Shown here piece after piece: positions 22,330 to 34,070 of a stretch of DNA of 64,000 nt. This stretch comes from Anastrepha obliqua. Lineage: Eukaryota > Arthropoda > Insecta > Diptera > Tephritidae. The stretch is taken from contig NC_072894.1 of NCBI RefSeq assembly GCF_027943255.1, positions 131,555,601 through 131,619,600 of the forward strand, written 5' to 3'. The position numbers were made by a program, and so were the translations under genes. The stretch's first letter is position 1; every line of letters begins with the position of its first letter. The notes below the pieces were generated by a model. That model did not search any database. It saw only the letters and a program-made list of their open reading frames with translations, and had not been told where the DNA came from.

Positions 22330-24739
22330 AAATATTTGACTAAACGTCCAGTCTCGGGAAGCCACACATAAACTATTAACTAAATAGTAAAACAAGATCC
22401 AAGCTTTTGCGAGATTCTCAAAGGCGGAAGTGTCTCTCTTTGAGGGACACGCCCATGAGGATGATGAACCGTCTACCATCCGTGGAGCTTGTCATGAACA
22501 AGCCTTAGATGCTGTGGGATTGTGTGGATTAGTGCCCACATAGTAAGTATCTAAATCAAAAAAGCGAGGAGCAACAACTGCTGCTAAGCATCGGATTAGC
22601 GATCGACCTATCAGCTCTCAACAGCGATCACCTTCGCCATTGCTGCCAACCATAAGAACTGATACTGGTGGGGTTAGTAACCGGTCGAAGGTATCCCAGC
22701 AGGAATATTAGGTGCCAAAAACTTATAGAATGTCGGAGAGACTCTGAGCACGGGGAATCATCCAACTCTGGCAAAGCGATGTGAAGCAATCGTCCAACTC
22801 TGGCAGGGCGACTCTCCCGCCGCCTGGTCTGCTTGGCGCTTTGGATGACCCCAGAAAGACGGGGTTGAATGACGTGGGGATGAAATGGTACCTGTGCCTC
22901 CTAGAAGAGGGTCCAGTGGAAGCTCACCAGAAAAGTGTATTCAGATTTCTGATAAAATTTCCTACCGACCTGCGCTATTTTCACCATGAAACGACACTAA
23001 GTATTTTTTTGATGTGTGCTTTCGGTGTAAATGGGTAAATAATTGAAATGATACCGATTGCACATTTAGAGCACGTAATGGATGACTGCGATTGGTTGTT
23101 AAATATCAAAATTATTCAATAATTCCATAAACCAGCGTTGATTAGTTGGCGCACCCTGTACCATTTGCCTGGGCTCTCTCTCAAATGGGCTGTAGCAGCC
23201 GTACACCACAAAGGCTTATTACGTTAATTTGAGCATCGTGGCCCTAAATATACCACATTTGCTGCCTTCTCTACACCCTCGAACGGCACACCCACCACAT
23301 GGTTTTGAGCACATTGGCTGAACATTTTCGCAGTGGAATAAAATTTCTTTTCTACGGAATTGGCTGCGCTTTCGCTATTATAAGCATCTATTGTTAGCAG
23401 ATTTACTATAATTGCATTGATGATTGTAGTTGCAGTAATTTATAGCGTACATAGGTATGTATAGGTGTGTAAGTGCACGAATTTCGCTACTAAAGCTAAG
23501 GCGATTTACTATGCAATTGTTTGTGATTTTCCGCTTTCCTTCGCGCCATTTGGGACGTAGAGTGGCTTAATTTTTGAATTCTTCTATTTCTCTTATTACA
23601 ATTTGTTTTATTGTTATTGCTGAGGCAGGAACTGCACTCTGCACACAGGAAATCAATTAAACCCCCTCTTAGCTCAATATTTCTTTAAATTTTCCATGCA
23701 TTTGTGAGTATTTTTTTTTTCTGGGATTTTGCTTTTTCAATAAAAATTTTGTTTATTTTATTTTTGATTTGCTGCTGCCTTTCTTGGGTCTCGCTGCACT
23801 TTTTCTGCTTGTTTGTGTGCATAAAAAAAAATTAAGAAAAAATGGTGCAACAAACAACAAAAGAAAATCAATTCAAAAAGACCGCAGATCGCAACAAATT
23901 CAAAAGCATAATAATCATAACAATAATAACAAAAAAAGCAACAAAAAAATGAAAATATTGCTTAGCTCAATTGCTGGCGAAATGAAAAAGAAGCAAAGCA
24001 AAATGAAGCGTTGAAATGAGAAAAATGTGTATGTGTTTGTGTTTTATTTTTGTTTTTGTTTTAATTTTTTCTCAAATTGTAAATTGCACTCAAACTTCCT
24101 TCAACCAAAAGGAAATTTATTAGTTTTCAACAATTGATTTATAGCATAATTTTGGAAATTAAAGCAGGCAACAAATAAACCTTATTGCAGCGCACCGACG
24201 AACCTATAAATATACAGACATACAGACTTAAGTATGTGTATGAGTATGTATATTATTAAAAAACGAATACGCGTTGATACCACATATAATGCATGCGCAT
24301 ACTCGCATGCACCCTGCAGGAAAAAACTGGAGTAATGAAAAAAAATTCTAGTTTAAAATTAGTACCTTTTCGCAAATTTTGAACAGGTTTGCGATGTTTG
24401 CTGCAAGTAGTGACATCAAAGCAGTGTCAAAGCAGCAGCGTATACGTAAACAATATACTTTTCACATGCGATGACCCGGACCCTACGGTTTTTAATGTTT
24501 GGTTATGATGACATTTTTTATGCCAAAATGTATCGTTCCGTTAGAAAAATTTGTCACTTTGGCTCATTTCTATTTGAAGCCAAGATAAAATGTTAAAATG
24601 ATGATGTGTTGGTATATAACGAGTCGTCAAAAAGTTGCACAATGAAAACTAAGTAAAACGCAGTAAGTTTTTGTTCGCGGTGAGTTGAAAGATGGTATGA
24701 AGCCATTCCTCTCCAAACGATAATCCTTCACCAACTGTC
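22330..24739. other. Unassigned stretch
   Basis: 22.3-23.04 kb is less AT-rich and has repeated phrases such as CCAACTCTGGCA (22758 and 22796), which suggests repeat-derived DNA of unknown type. The rest is AT-rich, and its lysine- and asparagine-rich frame at 23769-24014 looks like low-complexity DNA. Confidence 0.45.
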
Positions 24740-26050
24740 CTACAAATCTTTTTTTGCTAACGAGGCTCTGTAAAGGCGGCTAAACCATTCCTTCAGCGAG
24801 ACAGAAATGCCTACGCCTTGCCAACCGGGTGACAAAGCCGGCAGCTCCATACTCTTTTTACTCCCGAGTCTGAAGCTTCCGCTAACTTCCTCTTCTCCAC
24901 TGAGAATCTTCCTGGCCCACTCGAGCTTCCGGGAATGCTTCTCAGAAAGCTGAGAAACATTTTGCGTCGCTATAGCGCTCAGCGATCTTGGTAACCGCAC
25001 GACGGTCAGAGAAGGATCTCCTACTTTGCCCTCCCTGCCATTTAAGCCTAGTAGAGGTCCCCAAAGCCTCCGAAATAGCCTCCAAACTAGGCGAAAATCC
25101 TTAACTGGTGCTGGCTTCACCATCCAGTACCACAGACCATTCCGCCTGCGATCCACTTCCTATAAAAAGTGGATACCCTCTCTTAACCGCCAGATTTATG
25201 CTGGAAATCGGTTCCAACTTTCCCTCAGGGGATAACACTGCTTTTGGCTGCCTTTCGCGTCGATTCCGATGTTTTACCTCTATTAGAGACTTCAGCCCTC
25301 GGGGCTGTTCATTAGGGCAGAAATGCGAAAGGAGACGATTTCGTCCCTTCTGCCCTAAGAAGGGTTTCGGGATTCGTTTCCGAGCTCCCGGTACTACCGG
25401 AAAGTTTTTGCATGGGTTTAGCTTTGTTTGTTGTGTTTGCGTTGGAATTCATATTGGTATTATTTGTGTCCCCACTCGAAGTCGCTATCCAAAGCCCGTA
25501 GTGTGTAATCGTTCTTAAGAGGTCCCATGATTGTCTGCGCCAAGGCAGGGGCGGTTGATGCATGTCCTTATGGGGCATGCGTTCAGGGCCAAACCCGGCA
25601 CGAAGACGGGAGTCATATCAACCGCACCTACACCGTCAACCAAATGGCAACGATTGTGGAACATACTCCGAGCCCTGCCAGGATTTTATTGAGACGGAGG
25701 CAGTCACGGCATTAGCCCACCAGCCATTTCTGTTGAGTTGGCAGAATGCCGCAACCACCAGCACAAGGGTCATAGGTCAAAATATAGTAGCAGGAGAATC
25801 AGTCAAAAGGCAAATGCAGGGGGTCGTCACTGTTCAGGTGTACCTACCAGGGTGTACCACGCGGAGGCGATCTTCCAAAAATTGGTTGCAGCTGGGGGCA
25901 ACTGATACTTCCAGGTACACCAGGCAAGGATCGTATAAAACGCACTTGTTTTCATATCGGAAGCAGTTGAAACGCGGACTAAGTCCGTTACTGGTGGATT
26001 TCCCTACAAGGTACGAGTGCTTGCATGTGCATGCTGCAGACCTTTAATCG
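24740..26050 (-). pseudogene. Unrecognised GC-richer decayed coding region
   Basis: Successive minus-strand frames are open in turn. 25312-25578 contains DTNNTNMNSNANTTNKAKPM and a Ser/Thr/Glu-rich stretch. The protein then appears to run on in a shifted frame as NEQPRGLKSLIEVKHRN and INLAVKRGYPLFIGSGS to about 25090. 24740-25156 follows in another frame. The composition and patchwork would fit the first open frame or 5' leader of a LINE, but I see no zinc knuckles or other motif that proves it. It may also be a degraded host gene. The base composition contrasts with both flanks. Confidence 0.35.
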
Positions 26051-27089
26051 CAGAAACGTATAAAGCAGCGGAAGCATTGCTCGTTCAGCGTAATATTTTT
26101 TCTCGTTTTTATATATTTTTTTTGAATGCCCCCTTCCCAGGCTGTTTATTTTCTTCGGGATTTACGACGGCTTTCACATGGATTTTTAAGGTGTAACCGG
26201 CGCTGTCAATGTTGCCGTGGCACCGCTACTGCGTTCGTAGCACACACAGACACACACGCACACACGGCATGCCGACTTTGGCAACACGGACACACTGATG
26301 CACGAATGCAGTGGACGCGGCAGCAACAAAGCAATGCAGCCGAGGCGGCTGGCCGGCCTCGGTAATCAGCGTTTTGGTTGATTGGCGCTGGCTCAACGGT
26401 TCACTGCTTGCGCTGCTTAATCAAAAGAATTATTATTGTAATTAACTTAGATGAAAAATGCGCTTACCGATGCAATTATCCATTCAAATGGAAGTACAAT
26501 TGCGCGCTAATAAAAGAGTATATGTGCGTTTGTATGTCTATTATAATTCAAGTTCGTAGTTAGTCGGCCTACACACATGCATACCTACCTGTAAATGCGC
26601 ATCTAAAAGAAAGTGTCTTACATAGGAAGGCATAGGCAACTTGTAAACTAAATTAAAAGATGTCGCCATATCGAAATAAAAAAACCATAACTTTTTTGCT
26701 AAAAATCTGTCCTTTAAACTTAACACATCACTTGCCATGCCCTAAAATATCAATAAAATCGCTTGTCTGTACTCGAAATCTAGCCAATTTCACACAAAAA
26801 AACAACGCACCCTTTTCTACAAAACATTAACATACTTTTAATTTATTAATAATCAGCTTTTGACCGCCATTAGGCTGTTTCCAGCTCACTGTGAACAACA
26901 ACTTTAAATCATAGAATTTTTCCCCCCTTCAAAGCAAACACCAGGCTTCATTTCTGACAAGCAGGATCGTATCATAAAATCTATCTGTCTTATGAAAGGA
27001 GCATAAAATAGTAGTAAACTTGCTAAAGAATATCAAGACGACCACCACAAACTGGAGTTGTTTCCGTAAAGAATGGTTATGTTTCAATT
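26051..27089. other. Unassigned stretch with one arm of a diverged direct repeat
   Basis: 26.12-26.36 kb is CG-richer, with CA repeats and a short palindrome CCGAGGC...GCCTCGG at about 26340-26362. From 26582 on (CTACCTGTAAATGCGCATCT, then CTTTAAACTTAACACATCAC near 26712) the sequence is partly repeated at 28549-28640. Confidence 0.5.
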
Positions 27090-28545
27090 CTTCTTCTTCT
27101 TTTTGATTGATAGGATATCCGCTTCTGCGGTTTTGGCCGAGTTTAACAAAGTGCGCCAGTCGTTTCTTTCTTGTTAAAACCAGCGCCAATTGGGCACACC
27201 AAGTGAAGCCAAGTCCTTCTCCACCTGATCGTTTCAACTCAGAGGAGGCCGCCCTCTTCCTCTGCTACCACCAGCTGGTACCACATCGAATACTTTCCGA
27301 ACCGGAGCCTTTGTATCCATTCGAGCGACATGACGTAGCCAATGAAACCACTGGATCTTTATTCGCTGCGCTACGTCGGTGTCGTCGTAAAGCTCATACA
27401 GCTCATCGTTCCATCGTCTGCGACATTCGCCGTTGGCAACGTGCAAAGGTCCAAAATTCTTACGCAGAATCGTTGTCTCAAACACTCCAAGCGTCGCTTC
27501 ATCGGATGTTGTCATCGTCTAAACTTTTGCGCCATACGTTAGGACGGGCATGATGAGAGTCTTGTAGAGTGCTAGTTTTGTTCGTCGAGAGAGGACTTTA
27601 CTGCTCAGTTGCCTACTTAGTCCAAAGTAGCACTTATTGGCAAGAGAAATTCTCCGTTGGATTTCCTGGCTGACATTGTTATCGGTGTTAATGCTGGTTC
27701 CTAAATATACGAAGTCTTTTACAACCTCGAAATCATAACTGTCAACAGTGACGTGGGTGCCGATACGCGAGTGCGCCGACTGTTTGTTTGAAGACAGGAG
27801 GTACTTCGTTTTGTCCTCGTTCACCACCAAACCCATTCGCTTTGCCTCTTTATCCAGTTTTGAGAAGGCAGGACTAACAGCGCGGTTATTAAGGCCGATG
27901 ATGTCAATATCATCGGCGTACGCCAGCAATTGTACGCTCTTATAAAATATTGTGCCTGAGCGATTAAGTTCTGCGGCTCGTACGATGCTCTCCAACAACA
28001 GGTTAAAGAATACACACGACAGCGAGTCACCTTGTCTGAAACTTCGTTTGGTATCAAACGGCTCGGAGAGGTCTTTCCCAATTCTGATGGCGCTGCTGGT
28101 GTTGAGCAACGTCATCTTGCATAGCCGTATTAGATTTGCGGGGATACCAAAGTCAGACTTCGCGGCATACAGGTAACTCCTTTCCGTACTGTCGAATGCA
28201 GCTTTAAAATCGACGAAAAGATGGAGTGTGTCGATGTTCCTTTCATGGGTCTTTTCCAAGATTTAGCGTATTGTGAATATTTGGTCGATGGTATACTTTC
28301 CAGGTCTAAAGCCACACTCATAACGTCTAATCAGTTGGTTGACGGTGGGCTTCAGCATTTCACACAATAGGCTCGCTAGAACCTTGTAGTCGATTTTTAG
28401 AAGACTAATCCCTACTAAGATTGCTCTGTACGTCAGTCACCAGTCTTTTTTCTTACAGGAAAACGCCCCGGTCTTAAAACCTTCTGTAAGCCACCGAACT
28501 TTCGGGCGTTGTTCCTATTGGCCAGCATCTCAAGCTCTTCGCACT
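27090..28545 (-). pseudogene. RTE-like LINE reverse transcriptase, 5' truncated and broken
   Basis: The long minus-strand frame 27519-28259 holds HLFVDFKAAFDS (RT motif A with catalytic D), SFRQGDSLS, QLLAYADDIDIIGL (catalytic YADD) and DFVYLGTSI. Upstream, after an in-frame TAA at about 28263, GISLLKIDYKVLASLLCEML and YECGFRPGKYTIDQIF are readable. Downstream in another frame (27234-27515) is TTILRKNFGPLHV, WNDELYELYDD, RIKIQWFHWLRHVARMD and RGRGRPPL, the usual C-terminus. The 3' end carries an AAG-type tail near 27090. Two further C-terminal fragments of the family lie at 41960-42365 (plus) and 63840-64000 (minus). Confidence 0.8.
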
Positions 28546-28548
28546 AAT

Positions 28549-28640
28549 GTAGCTACCTGTAAATGCGCATCTAGCAGAAAGTATCTTGCATAGAAAAGGA
28601 AGAAAAATGGCTTTAAACTGAACATATCACTAAATTTGAA
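28549..28640. repeat. Diverged direct repeat of the 26.58-26.75 kb sequence
   Basis: CTACCTGTAAATGCGCATCT here matches 26587 onward exactly. The next bases (AGCAGAAAGTATCTTGCATA versus AAAAGAAAGTGTCTTACATA) differ at a few positions, and CTTTAAACTGAACATATCAC matches 26712 onward after an internal length difference. The copy lies between the RT and endonuclease remnants. It is far too long and diverged for a target duplication, so a repeat or an older duplication is more likely. Confidence 0.55.
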
Positions 28641-29280
28641 AAAACAAAAGCGCATCCGATTGCAAGGCTGGCAGTGTTATCGAAGCCCCTTACAACCACA
28701 AAATCATAATGGCGGATTTTTGGGTAATTCTCTCGAGGAGCGGGAGTGAGAGTCGAGTGGCAAATCTTCTGGCTGTCTATTGCAATTGCAGCTTTTCGAT
28801 GTCGTATATTCTTTGTCGCAACTTCATTGATCTGGGTTTTTCGATCAGGAGACAATCCAATAGCTTGGTGTATTTTTTTATGTTGGAATTTGCGCTGCAT
28901 GTTTTAAGCCCCGACGAAGTCGATCTGCCTCAGTCTGTTACCGGATGTTTCGTTGTGTAAGCTGAAAATCGCGACACCGAGACCAAAAACTCCCTCCTTG
29001 CCAACCCTAGAATTGGAGTAGCCTAGCACGATTTTTGTACCCACTACCACGACGTTCCAGACGCTCATAGAAGCAATATTTGGTCGCACCGTCCTTCTGT
29101 TCCATCGGGGCGTGAGCGCAAATGAAGGCAACACCAAAGTTTCGCTCCTTTACATGGCAGCTGCAGTAGGCGTCCTATGTTGCACATGACTTGCCCCGAC
29201 CATCGCATCTCTAGAATGGCAGTGATATCAGCCTTAGCTCTCACAAGAACATCAGAGAAGAGACTGAAAACTAATAGTTT
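28641..29280 (-). pseudogene. RTE-like LINE endonuclease remnant
   Basis: Across several minus-strand frames one can read LVRAKADITAILEMRWSGQV (about 29260-29200, the ITALQEMRW block with catalytic E), ICAHAPMEQKDGATK and FYERLE (29130-29070), and SRVGKEGVFG then FSLHNETSGNRLRQIDFVGA (28904-29010). KFQHKKIHQAIGLSPDRKTQ follows. These are the ordered blocks of the apurinic endonuclease domain of RTE-like LINEs. The final SDH block is lost and there are at least two frameshifts. It may belong to the same parent as the RT at 27.1-28.5 kb, but the repeat between them argues for rearrangement. Confidence 0.7.
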
Positions 29281-30889
29281 TATCTGTAGCTGAGTAATTC
29301 CAAGAAGAAACGTCCAACTCTCACAGTGTCAGTTTGTTGGCTATTAAATAATGTATGTATATTTGTAAAAGGTGTTGCATTTGTAATCAGCAATAGTCAC
29401 TGTCACACTGGCTCTTCATCAACGAAGTCAATGCTCAGCCCACAAATTCTGTGAAGCCCCGAGCTAAAAGTCGGTCAATACTGGCTGCCTTTACATTTTA
29501 CTTTTCCAAGTTTCTATTGAATTGTGGGACAGCTGCTATAGGCACATAAACCCTTTTTATGGTAGTTATTGGAGTTGCCGTACTTTTCCTAATTGAATAC
29601 ATTTACATGTACGTATAAGTGTATGTCTGTATGTATACAAATAGCACAGTCTGTTTTTATGTAATAGTTATGCAAATCATTAAAACGCCTTGACTCAATT
29701 TTATTGTGCGTCGTCAAATGCCAACAACTACAACACGGCAGCGCAACCAACAAAAGCAATAAAAAAACACCACCACCAACGCCGCACCAACCTCAAAAAG
29801 GATCAAGTGTGAATTTACGACCCAAACAAACGAGCGACTGCAACAAACAACCCTTTTTTATGGGAGAGGTGAGGTAACGGGGAGAGTAGCAAGTGCCAGT
29901 GGGAAAGTATTTTATTTATGCGTTTTTTGTATATTTTTCGTCAGCATTAAAATTCTCACACTTTTTTGTGCGACTATGAGGATATATATGTATGTAAGTA
30001 TCAAAGTACCAAAGTATATAAATACGAAAGTCCGTGCTTTTCTAGGGTAAAACTTGTCCTATTAAATTCACTGAAGCAAAAAGGAAACAAACGTTAATTG
30101 CTGAACCTGCATGCCACCAATAGCTGGCTGACTCTGCGGTACGTTTCGTCGTATAACTACGACATAAATACTTTAGAAGTTCCACTGTTTTAAATGGCAT
30201 TTGTTGACCTTATGACTTGTGGAAAACATTTCGAGCAACCGGTTTTTCCAACGCTCTATAAAACGTCTCTAAATCATAAATTTTTGACATTTGTGTATTA
30301 TGCATATTATGCCGTTCACGTCGCCTCCCTGATTTTGTTGCTTTTCCACTCTATTCACATTTTCTTAACAGTCTCTCCTTGGCTCGCGCAAACATATTTG
30401 TCTTAATCTTCATTTACCATTTTTAATGGCCGGAAACGGTTGATGGAAATGGTGGTGTGAGTTAAGGGCTTTAAATATGTATGTAGTAATCAAAATTAAT
30501 ATTCACGCTCTACTAAATGGAATTTCCATTCGCGCTTAGGGCTACGGCGCTGGCCTTGTTGGCTTTTAAGCGCAACATTGTCTGAAACATTTTGTCCTGC
30601 GAAACAGATGTGGCCCAAATGGATTTTATTGCTGGCATAGCGAAAGGATTTCTAATTAGTTGTTACTTCCTTTGACGTAGTTTCTTCTTTGGTTTTTTTC
30701 CAACTGTCTGTTGTTCCCATGCAATTTCTGTTTTAGCACCGTCTACCATGCGTTAACTGCGTTAAACTCATAGGATGCGTTATATAGAAACTTATCTTAG
30801 TATAGAACCAACTTTTTTCAAGTGCCCAGAGATTGAAAACTATACAAATTTACTGAGTCTAGCAATAGGGATAAAGAAGAGACTACGAA
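29281..30889. other. Unassigned AT-rich stretch
   Basis: No gene is supported. TATG and TACA microsatellites occur near 29350, 29610-29640 and 29980-30020. Confidence 0.55.
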
Positions 30890-31003
30890 CTACCATCAAC
30901 TATTGGATCTGGAGAAAACTTTAGCCTGGTGTATACAAGTTGGAATCACTGGGCACTTCGAACGACTCCAACTCTCACTCAAGCGCTCAACGCAATGCTG
31001 AAT
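30890..31003 (+). pseudogene. LINE ORF2 remnant, left of hAT insertion
   Basis: The plus strand reads ALRTTPTLTQALNAMLN up to 31003, resembling the ITGAxRTTPTxALNAML block downstream of the RT domain in RNase-H-bearing LINEs. The frame resumes as VPSVNNAATLLLDV at 34079 once the hAT and one copy of its 8-bp target duplication are ignored. The old LINE was therefore the landing site. Confidence 0.6.
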
Positions 31004-31017
31004 CAGCGTTGCCAACC

Positions 31018-31098
31018 ATACCATTTTAATGGTATCTATACCATGAAACTGAGTCCCATACCATATACCATGATGTCCATCATGGTATCATGGTATAA
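31018..31098. promoter_or_regulatory. hAT left subterminal ATACCAT/ATGGTAT cluster
   Basis: Just inside the left terminus ATACCAT and its reverse complement recur about eight times (for example at 31018, 31036 and 31059). Similar motifs lie inside the right terminus at about 33992-34042 (GATACCATTA, AATACCATCA, CATGCCATGA). hAT transposases bind short subterminal repeats, so these are plausible binding sites. That role is inference. Confidence 0.55.
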
Positions 31099-31695
31099 CA
31101 TTTCTTCCTCAGGAGAAACGGAATGAATGATTTGGGAAATTTTTTTTTTTTCGATGCGTTTATTTAAAATTTTTATCGTAGTTTTTGGACAATTTTATCG
31201 ATGACACGGCTTCAGTCCGTTAACTGAATCATTTGTATACCGTTCGTTCGCAGCTACAATTGAAGTGATCAATCGGTTTATTCTATTTTATTTTGAATTG
31301 TTGTTAGCTATATTCTGTCCATGAAAGTAGAGGTGTAAGAATGGAAAGCTAGATACTAATCACATTCCGAGAGCGCCACAAAAATTCACTAGAACCTCCG
31401 GTCGATAAAATCACATCCGTCCAATTGAAAATTTCAACGAATCACGGGCAACGCGACGAGAATTCTACCAATCACAGAATTCCTTCCGATAGAGATGATT
31501 CTATTTTGTTCGTCTACCACAAAACTCATATCCACTCATGGTGTAACTTCAATTACTCGTTGTAACATTTTTCTGATACACGCCGGCGCTCCGTTTGAAG
31601 TTTCTACACAATCTCACAGGAATTTTATGCATATAAATTGAAGGATTCAGAGTACGAGTAGAGTATTTTGCAGGTCATAACTCAGGTAAATATCG

Positions 31696-33876
31696 ATGAA
31701 TGACAATAACCTTTCTAGACTCACTGAAAAAATCACTGTAGGTGCCATGGAAGACGAAGAGGATACTCATCGTACTCCTCCCAAAAAAAAATCGAGAGTC
31801 GAGAAAAAGAAGACTAAAATCGTGCAAAGGTTCCGGGATGATTGGCTGGAGAAAGAGGAATTTAAGTTTTGGTTACAACGTGTACCTGGTAATCTGTGTA
31901 AAGCCAGGTGTAAACTCTGTTGTCATGAGTATACAGCTGACATATCAGTATTAAGGGCACATGGACAAACAGAGAAACACAGAGAAAAAGAAAAACCGCT
32001 GAAAGACAAGAGCATGAAGATGACACAGTTTGTTCAACGTGGGAGTGGCATAGAAGAACCTTTGAGCATTGCAGCAAAAAGCGCAGAAATTAGGATAGCT
32101 GCATTCTGTGCCGAGCACAATATTCCCTACGCAGCATTAGACCACTTATCAGACTTGCTGAAATCATCTTTCTCTGACTCCAAAATTGCCCACAAAATTG
32201 TTCTCAAACGCACTAAAGGAACTGCCATTGTCAAAAATGTTATTGGGGAGACTGAGAAATGCAGGCTAGCGGAGAAGTTGAAAATAACTAAATTTAGTGT
32301 GTTAACGGACGAATCAACGGACATTTCAGCAACTAAGACAAGTTGTTTGCTGGCGAGATATTTCGATGAAGAAGAAGGTAAAATTGTGTCGAAATTTTGG
32401 GACTTAGTACAAGTATTGCAGCCTGGAAAAGTGACGAGTGCAACAGCTGAGCACTTATACAATAATATCATTGCAAGTTTCAAAGAGAGGGGGATCCCAA
32501 TGGCGAATATCGTTGGTTTTGGGTCTGATGGTTGCAGTGTTATGATGGGTGTGCATAACTCTGTCGCTAGTCATTTGAAGCGAGATTTACCACATATCAC
32601 CATCATGAAATGCATCTCCCACTCATTGCATCTTTGTGCAAGCGAAGCATGTGAACAATTACCACGTACGTGTGAGGACTTTGCTCGCAATATTCACAAT
32701 TTTTTTAACAGCAGTTCTAAACGTCAAAGTGAATATGTTGAGTTCCAGATGTTTTCGAATGTTGAGGTTCACAAGCTTTTGCATCCTTCCCAGACACGGT
32801 GGTTATCATTGGCAACGGTGGTTGACAGAATTCTCGAACAGTGGCCTGCTCTGTTGCTGTATTTCACTGACCAATGGCTGACAATCAAGCTGAAAATGGC
32901 ACAGTCCATTTATGAGTGTTTGAATGACCCCTTCAACAAACTGTTCTTCTTCTTTCTTCAGTGGGTCCTTCCTAAATTTACTGGAGTCAACAAGTATTTC
33001 CAATCTGCTAAAGTTGTGATCACCGATCTGCATGAAGTAATGATTGACTTATACAAAACTCTCCTGTATAGCTTCATGAAGAGAAACTATGTCAATTCAC
33101 GTCCATTGTCAGAAGTAGACCCAGAAGATAAAGTTCACTATCTGCCAATGGCAGAAATGTACTTGGGGGTACAGGTGTTGCTAGGACAGCAGAGCAGACA
33201 AGTCCAGGAGCGATTGGATTTACTGACACATTTTCGTGAGAAATGTTAAGCCTTTTTGATTTGTGCCTGTGTTCAGATCAAGAAGAGGTATGATTTTACA
33301 AATAGTTTTTTGGAAAATCTGAGAATTTTCAAGCCTAAAAACGCCTTATCCAGCATTGAACGAGAGAAAACGCCTTCGCTCATTCCACTCCTAGTCACGC
33401 TCCCCAGAGTTTGTGAACAAGAGAATTATCAAGACGTGGATGACCAGTGGCGTCGGTTGTGCTCTTACCCCCTTGGCCAAGAGATCAAAGCACTGGACAC
33501 AGATGTATTTTGGGCAACATTATTATCTATACAGAACGAGGGAGGTGTGTACTTGTTCCAGAATTTGAGTCGATGCGTCTTGAGTATCCTATCGCTTCCT
33601 CATTCCAACGCCGACAGTGAAAGAGTTTTCTCCAAGGTCAACCTCATTAAGACTAAATTGAGGAATCGACTCATCGTATCCACCGTTCGAGGCACTTTAT
33701 TAGCCAGCCAACACGTTCAAGCTAACGGAGGCTGTGCTGTATTCAAACCTTCCAAAGAGATGATATCAAGAATGACCAAAGACTCTCTTTATGATAAGCC
33801 GAAGGAAACTAGAAGTACAGCGGTTGACAGCGGGGAAGAGGATGGCGGAGATAATTCTATTTTCGAAGATGTCTGA
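31696..33876 (+). pseudogene. hAT transposase, complete except for one in-frame stop
   Basis: A 517-codon frame ends at TAA 33247-33249, and the same frame continues open to 33876, giving 725 sense codons. It has a basic stretch (about 30-41) and a BED-like zinc finger with C72, C75, H89 and H95. The RNase-H-like core follows, with D205 in VLTDESTDIS, D278 in GFGSDGCS, C306-xx-H309 and TRW at 367-369. The C-terminal part has HSNADSERVFSKVNLIK, holding the third catalytic acid E and the dimerisation region. The stop lies inside the core (REKC, stop, AFLICACVQIKKR). I expect a sense codon there in relatives, such as Arg or Gln. Read-through or assembly error is possible. Otherwise this copy is dead by a single change. 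The start at 31696 is the first ATG; 31748 is an alternative. Confidence 0.85.
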
Positions 33877-34070
33877 ATCGGATTCTATAGCTATTGAATA
33901 ACTATTAATGTCATTGAGAAAAATTTATGTTGTTGAGAAGTTTATCATATAAAAAATTTGAATTTCCCTGAGGCACCCTGTTTTATCGGTGGATACCATT
34001 ATTTTCCCTGAAATACCATCATTTCTCCCTCTCCATGCCATGATCCGAGCGCTACGGGTTGGCAACGCTG

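Larger units (their letters stand above)
31004..34070 (+). mobile_element. Full-length hAT DNA transposon with target site duplication
   Basis: The terminal inverted repeats are perfect over 14 bp: CAGCGTTGCCAACC at 31004-31017 and its reverse complement at 34057-34070. The 8 bp outside are identical on both sides, TGCTGAAT at 30996-31003 and 34071-34078, the hAT target-duplication length. The element is 3067 bp long and encodes a hAT transposase on the plus strand. Perfect duplications and clean ends indicate a fairly young insertion. It has disrupted a LINE remnant. Its sub-branch within hAT is not certain. Confidence 0.95.

Noticed and set aside
23769..24014. Lysine/asparagine-rich 81-codon frame with a hydrophobic start
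   Set aside because: The signal-peptide look comes from CTTT/CTGC-rich DNA followed by A-rich low-complexity sequence.
26340..26362. GC-rich palindrome CCGAGGC...GCCTCGG
   Set aside because: It is a short stem with no T run and no recurring copy, so it is not supported as a functional element.
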